DNA of 64,000 nt, taken from Symsagittifera roscoffensis (lineage: Eukaryota; Xenacoelomorpha; Acoela; Convolutidae). This document shows, piece after piece, positions 10,769 to 23,134 of the stretch. The stretch's first letter is position 1; the number at the start of each line of letters is the position of its first letter. The DNA lies in the NCBI RefSeq assembly GCF_963678635.1, contig NC_087070.1:11010539-11074538 (forward strand). The letters are read 5' to 3'. The position numbers were made by a program, and so were the translations under genes. Under the pieces are notes generated by a model that saw nothing but the letters and a program-made list of their open reading frames with translations, did not search any database and was not told the origin of the DNA.

Positions 10769-11120
10769 CTGAGAAAAAAAAATTTCGCCGGAATTAATTT
10801 TCAAATATACCAAATCTACAAACTAACGGCCAAACGGTGTCCGCTTTTCTACTAAAATAAAGATATGTAAGCAAAGTCTTTGAACAACAAATGTTCGCGC
10901 TTCAAGTAGATAGGTCAAATGGCGCGAAAGTTAAGAAGCTATATGTAGATTACAAAAGGCCTTGAAATTACTGATTGGTCCAGATAAGGTCAGTTGTCAT
11001 CAAAAAAGTTCACAGATTGTTGATATTGTTGAGAACGTTTAAAATCGTTCTAACTGGAAAATGAATTATTTAATCAATGTTAATCTGTTTAAAATTGCCA
11101 ATAATTTAGAGATGATGAAG

Positions 11121-11735
11121 CAGGTTTTTAGCCCGATTCTTACAGGATACGAGGGAGCATCACATTTTGATCCGACGACACGGACGATAATCATGGACGA
11201 TATTCCAGAATGATATTGTCTATTGAGCGAATATTGGCAATTAGCCTAAAGGTGCCCTGAAGAGTCCGAATTGGCCGAAAGTGCCCATGCAGCCGAATTT
11301 GATCCGAAGACGACACAGCTGGTCGAAAGTGTGCAGTTAGCCGAAAGTTGCCCCAATGTGACCAATTGGCCGAAAGTGTGCAATTAGCCGAAAAAAGCCC
11401 AAAAATGCCCATTTAGCCGAAACCTGTCCGAACACGACCCAATTGGCCGAAAGTATGCAATTAGCCGAAAGCTGCCCGAACTTGACTAATTGGCAGAAAC
11501 GACCCAATTGGCAGAAACGACCCAATTGGTCGAAACGATGCAATTGGCTGAAACGACCCGGTTGGTCGAAACTTCCCATTCAGCCGAAAGGGGAGACCTT
11601 TTCAGGTACTTGACTGTAGATTTGGTTCCAGACAACCAATTTTTCTCGACACCCGAAGTTTCCTCTGCATTTTGGAATCTACCGATGAACGCTTCTACGA
11701 AACTTGTAAGATTTTCATATTGTTGAGAACGTTTT
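11121..11735. repeat. Minisatellite block, copy 1 (CCAATTGGCCGAAA type)
   Basis: The block opens with GATACGAGGG and a CCGACGAC/GGACGATAAT segment, passes into many variant units of GACCCAATTGGCCGAAA(C) with interleaved GTGTGCAATTAGCCGAAA, then ends in a unique tail containing GGTTCCAGACAACCAATTTT. The whole block is duplicated at 11812-12355. Apparent peptides with repeating SANWVV come from the repeat and are not taken as genes. Confidence 0.85.
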
Positions 11736-11811
11736 GAATTCAAGCTAACCGGAAAAAAAAATATTTATTCTAAATTAATCTGTTAAAAATGGCCGATTGT
11801 TTCCAGCTGTT

Positions 11812-12355
11812 AAAGCACGTTTCTTAGCCCGAGTCTTACAGGATACGAGGGTGCATCACATTTTGATCCGCCGACGCGGACGATAATCGTGGACGATAGT
11901 CCCAAATGATATTGCCTATTGGCCGAACGTGTGCAATTAGCCGAAAAGTGCCCGAACGTGACCCAATTGACCGGAAGTGTTCAAATAGCTGAAATTTGTC
12001 CGAGAACGAATCAATTGGCCGAAAGTGTACATATGGTCGAAAAATGCCCGAAAGTACCCAATTAGCCGAAAGTGTACAATTAGAAGAAAGTTGCCTTGAC
12101 GTAACTAATAAGACGAAACGACCCAATTGGCCGAAACGACCCAGTGGGCCGAAACGACCCAATTGACAGAAGCGACCCAATTGGCCAAAACGACCCAGTT
12201 GACTGAAACGACATGGTCAGCCGAAACTTCGAAGTTAGTCGAAGGGGAGGCCTTTTTAGGTATCTTGATTGTGGATTTGGTTCCAGACAACCAATTTTTC
12301 TCGACACCCGAAGTTTTCTGTAGATTTTGGATTCTAACGATGAACGCTTCTACAA
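11812..12355. repeat. Minisatellite block, copy 2
   Basis: Same order as copy 1: lead with GATACGAGGG, variant CCAATTGGCCGAAA units, and the tail with GGTTCCAGACAACCAATTTT and ACGATGAACGCTTCTAC. Unit number and spacing differ between the copies, as expected for slippage after a single tandem duplication of about 690 bp. The inner motif CCAATTGG is itself palindromic. Confidence 0.85.
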
Positions 12356-13849
12356 ATTTTCTATGGTTAATAATATCATTTTTATTCAATAGTGCTAAAT
12401 TGCTGATTTGGTGCTCTAAATTCTGATACGAGGTCAAAAAACCTGATCAGAAAAAAATGTCTGTGGTTTTTGGAAAAAAACGGGTCCTACCTTAATTACG
12501 TTAACCTAACAACTTGTGTGTAATCTCAACCCATTATCGAAAACGAAGACAAATTTTTGGGAAAAAATATCAAAAACTTCGTTTTTTTTGCAAAATTTTC
12601 AAGTTTCTACAAATTATTCAGGAAAGCGCTCAACTTGATAATAAATTAGTTTAAGCGACTGAGTCGAGTTTTTTTAGCCTATATTTTTGAATTTTTGAAT
12701 GAACAAAAGGAAAAAAAGGAAAATGTCGCAAACGGATCAGGTTACTTTTGGAACTTGAAGCGTTGGATGAAAACAAAGTGTTTTTTCTTGAAACGTTTTG
12801 TAGCGAACTGAATTTTTTCAATTGACCGTATTTAGGTGTAGTCGAGCACCGTAGCGTATTATCAAGCGAATCGTCTTACCTTTTGCGTTATTAGCTCAAG
12901 TTGTTGCGGGGCGTCATGTCGCGGTCTGCTTGACTCTCTCCCTTTAAAATTTGATTTAAATCTACTAAAGTTAAAACTAGCTGCCAGCTCGCTGCACCAC
13001 GCTCTAAAACTAATTTTGCACGCTTCAAAAAATTGTGTATCGCAATCGTGCATAACCACTCTCGGGTTCAGTTTCAAGCATAACGCAGTAAACGTCCGTA
13101 AATTTTGTCAGTATCAACTTGATCCTTATCTGTATAACCGAACCGACATTGTTATTTGGCCCGACGCTGCTAAAGACTCTATTAGTAGACACCGTAGTTA
13201 TAATTTTAACGCTTTGTAATCTAATCGGCTCATGAAAATCCTTTCAAACTATAAAAAAAATACTTACGCAATCGTTCACTGTAACACTGTAAACAAGTAG
13301 GAAAAGAAGATATTTATAGAAAGTTGAAATAGTCAGGTATACTAGTCATCAAAATAGTAACAGACTTAATATCTAGAAGAAAGCAGAACCTTACTGGGTT
13401 AGGGCAAAAGTATTTACAACTACGCCAGGATCCCTGGCTTGAACTGAAACCGTTTACGATCCTTAGGTGTTATAGCAAGGATCTGAACAAAACTTTCAAA
13501 GAATAATATCTTAGCCAGGAAAACGCCAGCAGCGAGACAAGAGAAACGACAAAATTGGTGAAAACCAATTACGAGTTAGGTAAAGTGCTTCTCAGAAGTC
13601 TGATGAGTCAACAAATTTCTTTTGACATAAATTTTAAGGTCTAACTTTAATTATGTTTTTTTTCTTCAAACGGAGCTATTGAGTAGAATCGAGCAAGTCT
13701 ATATAATTTTTTTCAAATTGACAGAATAATCTGAGTTAATATATCGACGGTTGATAAATGGTAGAATATCACTAGAACAAGAACTTTCCATAGTCCACAA
13801 TCATATAACTTAAAGTTCAGAAACTCCAATAAAAATTCAGAAAAACGAA
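12356..13849. other. No supported gene; possible BEL-1 5' flank
   Basis: Short open frames at 12862-13077 (minus) and 13016-13219 (plus) overlap each other and resemble nothing I know. A 5' LTR for BEL-1 would be expected in the right half, but no sequence here matches the region downstream of the BEL-1 integrase, so none is called. Confidence 0.4.
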
Positions 13850-15790
13850 AATGAACGCTTTTTTGAATCTTCCGAGAGCATGCTCGAAAAAGTATTAGCT
13901 GAGAATGTTGAACTTGTGATATAAGCTAATAATGTGGATGCTCCTAGCAAATTTTTACCGGAGTTATTTGCATGGTGGGATAGGATAGATAAAGTAAACA
14001 ATTCAACAACCGGTAACGCTCGCCCACATTTCGAACCTTATCCGACTCTAGATGTGTGTGGCAGTGAAACTAGTCATTCAAAAGCTTCATGAAATTCGGC
14101 GAAATCCGATATCATTAAGCAAATCTAAATGAACACGTTGACCACCATGAGCGCCGCAAAAAAACTTCTTCTAGCGAAACTGAAGCAAGAAGAATCAGAA
14201 AAACAGCATGAAGCAACACTAAGACTGCAACAACAACAAGCTATTATCGAAGAGAAATGGCATCAGACTAAAAATCGAACGAAAACAACGAAAAAAACTA
14301 AAATTGAACTTGACCGTCAAAAGCAAGAGTTTTGTTTACGAATGGAAAAGAATTGATTTGAACTGGAACGGCTCAGCAAAGAAAATCTAAATAAAGAAGC
14401 TGAAGCAAAAATTGCCGAAACTGAATATCTCGAGGAGACTGAAATAAATCGGCATCTCAAGCTTTTCTTGTCAGTTGATCGTCATTCTGAAAGGGTACAC
14501 GATTGGGTTGATCACGCACTAGAGAATCAAAAAGGGCTCAAGGTAGTTGCAACTTCTTCGAATTTCGTCACATGTTTGAATACGGAAAGTGGTACGCTTC
14601 AATACAGAAAAGTGTTTACAGCGGAAATTTTCCCTCTTGCCATCAACATCACATCAGACTCGTGGTTGTGATCAACAATTATACCTCTATCAACCAATCA
14701 GTGGTGGTAATGGACTCACTCAGGAAACAACCGCTAATCTTGAGCACGAAGTGCAGTCTTTGCCTATTTCGAACAATTCTGCAATTTACGAGACCATAAT
14801 ATCGTCATATCAAAGTGTAACCGTAGCCACCAATACTCCGCTATGTTGTAACTTCTCTGTACCAAATGCTTCGACATCGATCCAACATATCCCCGTAAAC
14901 GCTTTTAATAACGTTGCTCGAGCTGTTGGAAACTTGCCAATCATCTCTAGCCAATACTCTGGATACACTTTTCATGCCATTTTGACAGAGACACATGCAA
15001 TCTTATTCTGCCGAAAACAAAAATTGTTACTAAATAGTAAGTATAGCAATCCTGCGGCAGTGGATAATCCGTTCAGTGGACATTCTGCCGTTATTAGTCA
15101 AGCAAACGTGCCACTAATGTACCAATGGTACCTACAGACACCAATGTAAGACTGATGTGATCAGTAATGGTAAAAAGATCCCTTCAGTTGATTTTTTTCA
15201 TCCGTAACGCCAATATCGCAACATCAATTCTCACACGTCTCAAGTGGTGATACCGTATACTATGGGTTACCCAATCAAGACGCATCAGCTGCAAATACTT
15301 ACGCATATCAGCAGCAACAATTTGCAGCTAAACCTAGCAACACATTTCCCTCATTGCATCCAGCTGCTCAGCCGCAAGCTGTAACATTAAATGACTTAGT
15401 CCAAGCTTACCTGGTCAGTCTCAAAGAAGTATATTCTTCCTGAATGCAAGCTGGCCCAGTATGATGGCAACCCGCTCCAGTGGCAAATATGGTTTGGCCA
15501 GTTTTGCAGTACCACAGACGATGTACAACGTTGTGAAGTTAATTTTTTTTAGGAAACCTAGTCACTACAAAAACTAAGTCAGCCATAGCAGAAGTCGCAT
15601 GCAGAGGAGGAATGTATACGGATGCTCTGAAAATTTTAGAACGAAAATTTGACCAGCCTTGATTACAGCCCACCTTGATAAGTTGTCCAGTTTGCCGCAA
15701 CTCAGAATGCATAGCTCTGAGAACATCTTGAGCTTCTCGATGACCATTTTCAGTCTGGTGGCTGTCATTAGGTCTCTTAATTATGAAGAA
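13850..15790 (+). pseudogene. BEL-1 gag, broken
   Basis: A coiled-coil-like Lys/Glu/Gln-rich segment (14129-14356, then ELERLSKENLNKEAEAKI past a stop) is followed by a Ser/Thr/Asn/Gln-rich middle (14589-15149). Near 15440-15520 a frame reads LPECKLAQYDGNPLQWQIWF, the conserved core of BEL/Pao gag. The 15660-15730 segment reads ITAHLDKLSSLPQLRMHSSE, matching the same position in BEL-2 gag. Many frame changes show that it cannot produce a full Gag. Confidence 0.75.
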
Positions 15791-16473
15791 TAATTAGAAA
15801 GCAGTTCTTTGTCAAATTAAGCTCTTGCAAAAACACCACCAAACATGAGAGAATTGTGGTCAATTTTTGTCGTGAAATGTAATTGGTCACGCCCGAACCT
15901 AATTCATTTTAACAATTGCTTAAAGGATAAAACAGAGTCTCATGAGCAAATCAGAAACATGCAATGAAAGCCCAAAGTCGAAAATCTATCCAAAACTAAA
16001 GCTGAAATGAGAGTTTTTGCCTCAAAAACTACAGTTGGGAAAAAGTGTGAATATCCATCTTGAGTAATCTGCGAGTTCAAGCATGCCTTGTGGAAGTGCT
16101 CTTTGTTTAACGACAAACCACTTTCACAGCGGAAAACACATTGTGCTTGTCCTGCTTACAAGCAATCCGGCAGTGTCCTCGAGCATAGAAATTCACTAAA
16201 CCAGGATGCACTCGGGCCCATAGTAAGCTGACCGTGTTTATCTTAGTCAAAATTTCGACACAACCGTCAACCTCCCAAGCCCCAACACTGGTCAGACAAG
16301 GATTTATGCTGGTCCCGATAAAGCGGGCAAAATCGCTGATAGAAAACCCTCTAGTAAGAATATACCAAACGCAAGTTCGAATCATGCAGACAGCCATCCC
16401 GCTCCGGTGGCTGTTAGTTGCGCAACTCGAATGACCAATCATCAATCACAACATCGAAAATGTTACTGACTAT

Positions 16474-17730
16474 AATCAAACTCCAAGTTTCCACCGCATT
16501 CCAGAATGCTGTTTGTTTAACATCGTGTGACTCAGCATCTAGTCTTTCCTGGATATCGGCTAAATTAGTAAAAAGTCAATGTCTTTCTGGTAGAGATTAT
16601 GATCTCACAGTAATTGTATTAACGAAACAACTGTTGTTAGAACGAAACAAACTCAGATGAAGGTAATTTCTAACTATCATGGCTTCGAATAATGATTCGA
16701 ATTAACCGCATTTGTCAGTGATGAACTCAAAGTCGGTTCCGATACTGCCATTATCTCTGCATTACAAAGCACGTATCCGTATCTTATTCCGATCAAACCA
16801 ACTGATATAGTTACGCCGATGTAGATTTGTGAATTGATCAAGACTCCATCCAGTACTTTATAAGTGAAGCGGATCCAATCACTTCCCCATCGCTGTCCGT
16901 CTTCCGATAGGATGGGTCTTGAGCAATCCAATGCCGACATCTACCGATTTCCTTTCCACCTGTTTCAATTGCAGTACAGACGATACCGAACTAGCAGGTC
17001 ATTAGAAATGCTGGTATGAGATAAATTCATACGGAGCCTGCAAACAGGTCGAATCCCGTTCCGCTGCGGACAAGATTGCGGCTAAGTAACTTGATTCATC
17101 CACCGTCTCTAATGGATCAAAATACGCTCTGGCTATGCTCTGGGCAGAAGAATCTATCACGTTGCCAGACAACCACTATTCGTCTTTAGCTCACGTAAAA
17201 ATGTTGAAAAACATCTACCGAAAGATTCTCACTTCAGGAATTGATATTAAAAAAAATCGAGGATGATTTTTGTAAGAAATACATGATTCACGTTCCTTCC
17301 ATGACTTTTCATACAGCAGCATACGCGAGTCGTATCTTCCTCACCATCACGTGGTGATCCCAAAGAGACCTGGTAAAGTGAGGTGTGTCCTTATCGCAAC
17401 GTCCAAAATCCACGTTACGTCATTGAATAAATCGTTGCTAGTAAGACACGATCTACTGCAAAACCTTGTAATTGTTCTGCGCCGTTTCGTCAACATCCTT
17501 TTGCCACATCGGCTGACATTCAAAGGACTTTCTTACAAGTCGGATTCCTTCCAGAGCACCAACCTTCCTTTCGTTTTCTGTGGCGGGAGGACCCAATAGC
17601 CGATGTGTTTGTTCATCAGCTCATCAGATGGATCTTTGGTGCAAGAGATTTCCCGAAACTATGCATTGCAACGGAGCGCAATGGATAAGCAGAAAACTTT
17701 CCCTGACGCAGCGTCCACATTCCTGAAGAG
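16474..17730 (+). pseudogene. BEL-1 peptidase-RT segment, tandem copy 1
   Basis: The frame at 16418-16660 contains TSCDSASSLSWISAKLVKSQ, matching the DUF1758-type retropepsin of BEL elements (active-site Asp in CDSAS). At 17351-17599 the RT finger and palm fragment reads VIPKRPGKVRCVLIATSKIH and LLQNLVIVLRRF, then a frameshift before FVFCGGRTQ. The whole block recurs at 17744-19008 with an offset of about 1.27 kb. The junction holds 13 unmatched bases. Confidence 0.85.
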
Positions 17731-17743
17731 ACCTGGTGCAATT

Positions 17744-19008
17744 GATCAAACTCCATGTTTCCACCGCATTCCAGAGTGCTGATTGCTTAACATCATGTGA
17801 CTCAGCATCTAGTCGTTCCTGGATATCGGCTAAATTAGTAAAAAGTCAATGTCTTTCTGGTAGAGATTATGATCTCACAGTAAATGGTATTAACGCAACA
17901 ACTGTTGTTAGAACGAAACAAGTTCAGATGAAGGTATTTTCTAACTATCATTGCTTCGAATATCGATTCGAATTAACCACATTTGTCAGTGATGAACACA
18001 AAGTCGGTTCCGATACTGTCATTATCTCTGCATTACAAAGCACGTATCCGTATCTTATTCCGATCAAACCAACTGATATAGTTACGCCGATGTAGATTTG
18101 TTAATTGATCAAGACTCCATCCAGTACTTTATAAGTGAAGCGGATATAATCACTTCGCCCGTCGCTGTCCGTCTTCCGATAGGATGGGTCTTGAGCAATC
18201 CAATGCCGACATCTACCGGTTTCCTTTCCACTTGTTCCAATTGCAGTAGAGACGATACCGAACTAGCAGGTCATTAGAAATGCTGGTGTGAGATAAATTC
18301 ATACGGAGCCTGCAAACAGGTCGACTCCCGTTCCGCTGCGGACAAGATTGCGGCTAAGTTACTTGATTCATCCACCGTCTCTAATGGATCAAAATACGCT
18401 CTATTTATGCTCTGGGCAGATGAATCTATCATGTTGCCAGACAACCATTATTCGTCTTTGGCTCACGTAAAAATGTTGAAAAACATCTAGCGAAAGATTC
18501 TCACTTCAGGAATCAATATTAAAAAAATTGAGGATGATTTTTGTAGGGAATACATGATTCACGTTCCTTCCGTGACTTTTCATACAGCAGCGTACGCGAG
18601 TCGTATCTTCCTCACCATCACGTGGTGATCCCAAAGAGACCTGGTAAAGTGAGGTGTGTCCTTATCGCAACATGCAAAATTAACGTTACGTCTTTGAATA
18701 AATCGTTGCTAGTGGGACCCGATCTACTGCAAAACCTTGTAATTGTTCTGCGCCGTTTTCATCAACATCTTTTTGCCATATCGGCTGACATTGAAGGGAC
18801 TTTCTTACAAGTCGGATTCCTTCCAGAGCACCAACCTTGCTTCCGTTTTCTGTGGCGGGAGGACCCAATAGCCGATGTGTTCGTTCAGCATCAGCAGTAC
18901 ATCAGATGCATCTTTGGTGCATGAGACTTCCCGAAATTATGCATTGCAACGGACCGCAATTGATAATCAGAAAACTTTCCCTGACGCAGCGTCCACAGTC
19001 CTGAAGAG
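17744..19008 (+). pseudogene. BEL-1 peptidase-RT segment, tandem copy 2
   Basis: Repeats copy 1 with few differences. The peptidase frame (17736-18095) is longer here because an indel after GRDYDLTVNG is absent; it reads on through FVSDEHKVGSDTVIIS. The RT fragment (18622-18924) is also better preserved and runs from VIPKRPGKVRC through ADIEGTFLQVGFLPEHQPCF to DVFVQHQQYIRCIFGA, so both fragments can be ordered. The copies share most stops, so the duplication is recent relative to decay. Confidence 0.85.
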
Positions 19009-20314
19009 TTTTTTTAATGGAAGGCTACTTAGACTCCCTTGAGGATCCGGATGTTGCGTTTAAACTGAGTCAAGAGTTAGTTGCTTTATTAGCACTCGGT
19101 GGCTGTAAGTTAACCAACTCATAAAGAATGTTCCTCAAGTTGATAGAAATTTTAACTTGTACGAAGGCGCACAGCAACGAGGAAGAATAAAAATGGTATA
19201 TTTTGAAATTAACTCTTCACATGTTCTTGGTCTTTGATCGTAAGCTGTGGTGTCAACCTTGAGCCTAAAATTTCGATTAAAACAGCGAACGAAGTTAAGT
19301 TTCTCATCCTCCGATTTCGATCCCATAGATCTCGTATCTCGTAACTTAAGAGCGTGATTATTGTTGAAAGAAATCTGGCGCATTCACGGCCAACAATTAA
19401 ATGATGAGCTACCCATAGACATCAGGACAATCTTTTTTGCGTGGTACTCTGGTTTGTCATATTTAGGAAAAACTAGTATAAGGCGCAGCTATTTTACCGC
19501 ACCTGTTGATTGTGTCGAATTATACATTTTCGATGACAGCTCAGAAGAAGTTTTTTGCGCTTCGCACAAGTTTCCTTCGTATTTGGAAACGCAAGACTCG
19601 CTACCCATTTGAAGTAACATATCCCCAAAGCTTTAACTATTCCTGTCTCGAAAGCGTTCATTTGAACTGACAGCACCACTGTTCTCCTATGATTTATTTC
19701 TGGTAGCAAGCAAATCGGATCGGAAAAATTCTGGAAAAAGCGACCTTCGACCAGGAGTTTTCCGTTTTGAACCAGGAATCAGAGGAACCCCAGCCGAGTT
19801 CTTAAAACAAGCTGCTGGGTGAACGGACCATGTCTATTGAAATTTCACGCCAAGCATAGAAAAACTTGAAAAGATCCACCTGGCTGATCCCGCGTGTGAC
19901 CTTAATAAGGATTTACAGTAGGCGTCTAATTTTGCAAAGGTTAAACAAGAACACAAACAACCCATTGTTTGCATGGGTAGAATCAGAATCTAGCTCCTTT
20001 CTTAGACTCCAGCGAGTTGTTGCCTTCATGCTCAGACGAAGTCCGAAACACCGGCACTACCGCACTAAAGTCGAGAAAATAACAGTTCCGGCTGATTTAG
20101 AAACCGCCAAACAACGATTTTTGTTGTTTTCCCGACTTTTGTTGCCAATTATTAACTTCTGTCCAGGATGAAAACCATCAAAAAACTGTTTATTGGCCAT
20201 GGATGCCTCATTTGTTCAACAGGGCAAATGCGCCAACTAGTTAAAACTGAATATGACACAAAACACCCATTAATCATCGATGGAAGGCATACTTTCGTTA
20301 AATTTTTTAGAAGT
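19009..20314 (+). pseudogene. BEL-1 RT C-terminus, RNase H and linker, broken
   Basis: Starts with a 3' RT remnant (VPQVDRNFNLYEG, SSHVLGL), then 19361-19612 reads LLKEIWRIHGQQLNDELPID and SYFTAPVDCVELYIFDDSSE, colinear with the BEL-2 frame at 37158-38045. The first RNase H Asp sits in the IFDDSS segment. The later E and D motifs are not readable. The 19866-20171 frame is the RNase H-integrase linker by position only. Confidence 0.65.
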
Positions 20315-20479
20315 GACATTCACCATCGTTATCAGCACCAGTTTTAAGACTATCTGCAAGCTGTAATTCACTTAGAGTTTGCTATTTTGAATCTTCGCTC
20401 GTTGTTGAAGTCCGTTGAAGACCACTTTTACACGTAGGAAGCGCTAATTCAAAATTATCACCCCTATGATGGCAAAATT

Positions 20480-21184
20480 TCGAGTTGTATGGCTTTGTTA
20501 CCGCCAGTCTCTCTTCGCAAATGTGGGGTTGACTCTTCTGAACCTTTTTGCGTCTCAATCAAGAGGACTTCTGAGAATCGATGTTGCTTCCTTTTTACAT
20601 GTGTGACCACAAGGATTATACAAATTGAGATTGTCTCATTCATGTACACTAGTTCATGTGTAATGGGATTCGAAAGATTCGTTTCCCGTCGAGGCACTGC
20701 AGCAATCATTTGGTCCGATAACGGCACCAATTTTTTGGGAGTCGAAAAAGAACTCTTGAATTCTATTCAGTCGTGGAACGCATAAGCACCCGCAGACCAG
20801 GCAAAAAGGACTTAAAACGGAAATTTATCCCTTCGGCAGCCCCGCATCACGATGGTTCATGGGAACGTCTCGTTCGGTGTTGTAATAAAGTATTCTGTGC
20901 AATAAGAGTAAATCGAAAACTCACTACCGAATTTTTAAAACAATTTTGTGTCACGTAGAACAATCACTGAACCCTCGCTCTATAACATCAGTAAGTGCAA
21001 TTGCCGATGGTTTTGAGGAGAAAAATTCTAATCATTTCTTAATAGGCCAAAATGATACTAGGTTTGCTTCTCTCTCTTTCCGAGAGCACTTCGCATCGGC
21101 CATCGAAAGCAAATTGTACGAGCGCAAAGCTACGCCAACGCAATTTGGAGTCGTTGGCTTCCAGATTTCGAGCCAACCCTGAAT
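20480..21184 (+). pseudogene. BEL-1 integrase remnant, tandem copy A
   Basis: Three pieces in order: 20489-20785 (CCFLFTCVTTRIIQIEIVS, then FVSRRGTAAIIWSDNGTNFL with the second catalytic Asp), 20773-20958 (PSAAPHHDGSWERLVRCCNK with the Glu) and 20946-21182 (CHVEQSLNPR, NHFLIGQND). Two frame changes, after SIQSWNA and after KQFCVT, break it. The same two breaks occur in copies B and C, so this gene was already dead when it was triplicated. Confidence 0.85.
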
Positions 21185-21379
21185 AAACGCAGTAAGTGGC
21201 AGGACGTTATTTTGAAAACAGGGATTCAGTTGGATTGTTGACGAACGCAGCTCAAGGGGACGCAGCTCAAGATAAAATAAGTCGCTGGATCCGTAGCGAG
21301 AAAATCCTTTCTTTCAGGCGTGGATTCTTAAAGTTCTTTATTTCTGTTTTTTTTTCTGATCAGAAATTAGCGAAACCTA

Positions 21380-21455
21380 TGCTATTTTTTACCTGAAAAA
21401 CCCCTCGTGATGGTGCTTGAAGACGGGTATGCTAACCGCTATGCCACATGACCTG
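21380..21455 (-). other. tRNA-like remnant (A box only), also in units B and C
   Basis: The minus strand contains TGGCATAGCGGTTAGCATAC, a good tRNA D-arm/A box. The expected T arm reads GGGGTTTTTCAGG, which is not a functional B box, and the acceptor ends do not pair. It may be the head of a tRNA-derived SINE or an old pseudo-tRNA. It is repeated near 24630-24692 and 27890-27950 as part of the array. Confidence 0.25.
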
Positions 21456-21491
21456 CTACTGATTTTAAATTTTAACAATCTAATTCAAAAC

Positions 21492-21513
21492 AACACTTGT
21501 TATAACAAGTGTT
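21492..21513. repeat. Perfect 22-bp palindrome (unit A)
   Basis: The core ACACTTGTTATAACAAGTGT with one extra complementary base on each side is perfectly self-complementary. Identical copies lie at 24733-24754 and 27988-28009. A TGTTATAACA start inside it would suit a BEL LTR beginning downstream of the integrase, or a dimeric protein-binding site; neither can be shown here. Confidence 0.7.
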
Positions 21514-22356
21514 AATTTGCATTGTATTGGTACGGCAAATGTGTATGCTCGAGGCATGTTTATTTCGTTGCCGTTGAGCATTGAACTGACTTCTGGTTAT
21601 GTTTTGCCAGAAATTGTTTATTTATAAACTAAGAAAGAAAAAGATCATTTCTTTACAGAAAAAAATTGCTAAGTAATCTACATAACGTTTCTATCTAGAA
21701 CAGCAGCCTTCATTGGTTAAGGAGCATCAACCGAAGATTGCACTATCAATATCCTGCAAAACTTTAGCGTATATCGCATTTTGCTTATGAACTCTGCCAA
21801 TTGATACCGACATGCTAGCTACAACCAACTCAAGCGTGATTGTTACTAGCTGATGATATATGTGAACCAATGCTCGATTGAAACTGAAAAAGCGATTAAA
21901 TAGTTTCATAATGTGTTTTATAATGTATATATGCTACCCGCATCCAGTTTCAAGCATTAAGATTTGATTATATTACGGTTTTAGTACCAGTCTCACTAAA
22001 TTTGAGAAACATTCGATTTCAATCAATTAAGAATCAATTATAGCTTTCTTTTTAAAATCAAATTATAATCAATTATAATCCATAATAATCGATAATAATT
22101 TTTATTCGTTCATTTTTCGATTCAATTATAATCAAATAATCAATGATTCATTAATTTTTGTTGCTCAAGGGAACTGCATTGTCTTTCAGGCAATTGACAA
22201 TTTACTCTTGATTTCACAACAGCAAAGTTTGAAAAACCATATAAAACCTTTTGACGTTTAATGCAAAAAAAATTTCCCAGCCTTGCCGTTCAAATTGTTG
22301 ATGAACCACTCAGACGCTATAAAATCTTGCAATGCTTTAGTAGGAAGGGTAGGAAC

Positions 22357-22750
22357 CAGGGGTGGATCTTGGACTTTCTCGAGGGAAGGGCGGAACTTTT
22401 TGAAAATTTTGACAATTTTTTTTAGGTTGGCAAAGATGATTTTCCGAGCTCTCCTAAATTACTAAAAAGACGCTGTTTTGGCCAAAATCCTGCACCGCAG
22501 AAAATTTTGAAAAAACAGGTCAAAAAGTCGTTTTGGTCCCTTTATGGAAAATTTTGACAAAAAGTGCATCTTTTTTGGCGCGCGCTCCCCCTCACAATTA
22601 TTATATATTGACGCCGAAGGCGCCTTTAGAAATATTTTTGGGCGGTCGGACAAAAATGGATTTCTTAAAAAGTACCAAAGGGGGGCCCTTTGGGTCGGCA
22701 GGGATCAAACCCCTGAGAGGGGAAGCGTCCCCCCTCCCACTAAAATCACC
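22357..22750. mobile_element. hAT-type MITE in unit A
   Basis: Left end CAGGGGTGGATCTTGGACTT matches the (C/T)AGGGGCGGAT(C/T)TAGG terminus of the MITE at 41460. Internal blocks (GGCGCGCGCTCCCCCT, GGACAAAAATGGAT, GGGATCAAACCCCTGAG, AAGCGTCCCCCCTCCC) match that MITE in reverse orientation. The right terminus is worn and ends near CACTAAAATCACC. Short frames across it on both strands are not genes. Confidence 0.65.
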
Positions 22751-23048
22751 ACGTATGTGAAAAACATGAAACAAATTAATATTTTTTAGAAGTCTGATAA
22801 GAAAATGCGCCAATTAGAATGATTATAATCCTTTAAAATGAAAAAAATATATATTCTATTGAAATGGGTTAAACTTGTTTACCAAATTTTTTTAGAGAAA
22901 CCATTATTTTTTTATTTTCAATTCTAATTGCAAAAAAAATTGAGCAAAGATTGATCAAGTTCAATTGAAATTTATCTAAAATTGTTTCGTCTTGTAACAA
23001 AAAACAGAGATTAAATCTGATTTTTGCTTATTTAGTAGAAAAACTTGT

Positions 23049-23108
23049 CTCTTTTTCCTCCTCCACTCCGCCTCCTCCTCTTCCCCTCCCCCTCCTCCTC
23101 CTCCCCTC
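23049..23108. repeat. Polypyrimidine tract (unit A)
   Basis: About 60 bases of almost pure C/T built from CTCCTC and CCCCTCC. It could adopt triplex (H-DNA) structure. Counterparts: 26295-26355 and 30376-30437. Confidence 0.75.
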
Positions 23109-23134
23109 AATTAAACAATGTGAACAGTAATTTG

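Larger units (their letters stand above)
13850..21184 (+). mobile_element. BEL/Pao retrotransposon, decayed and rearranged (BEL-1)
   Basis: Plus-strand fragments run gag, retroviral-type peptidase with the CDSAS motif, RT, RNase H and integrase, the BEL/Pao order. Reading frames are broken throughout, and the peptidase-RT segment is present twice in tandem. The integrase end also forms the first of three tandem copies further right. It differs clearly from BEL-2 in sequence. No LTR pair could be found. Confidence 0.85.

Noticed and set aside
11490-12426. Repeat proteins of the SANWVV / AETTQLAETTQ type on both strands
   Set aside because: Translation of the CCAATTGGCCGAAA minisatellite; both strands and several frames are open equally.
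12862-13219. Pair of overlapping opposite-strand frames as a host exon
   Set aside because: No family resemblance, no matching splice sites, and the two frames compete for the same DNA.
22533-22813. Overlapping plus and minus frames repeated in the three array units
   Set aside because: They lie within a hAT-type MITE, and their start codon is lost in unit C.
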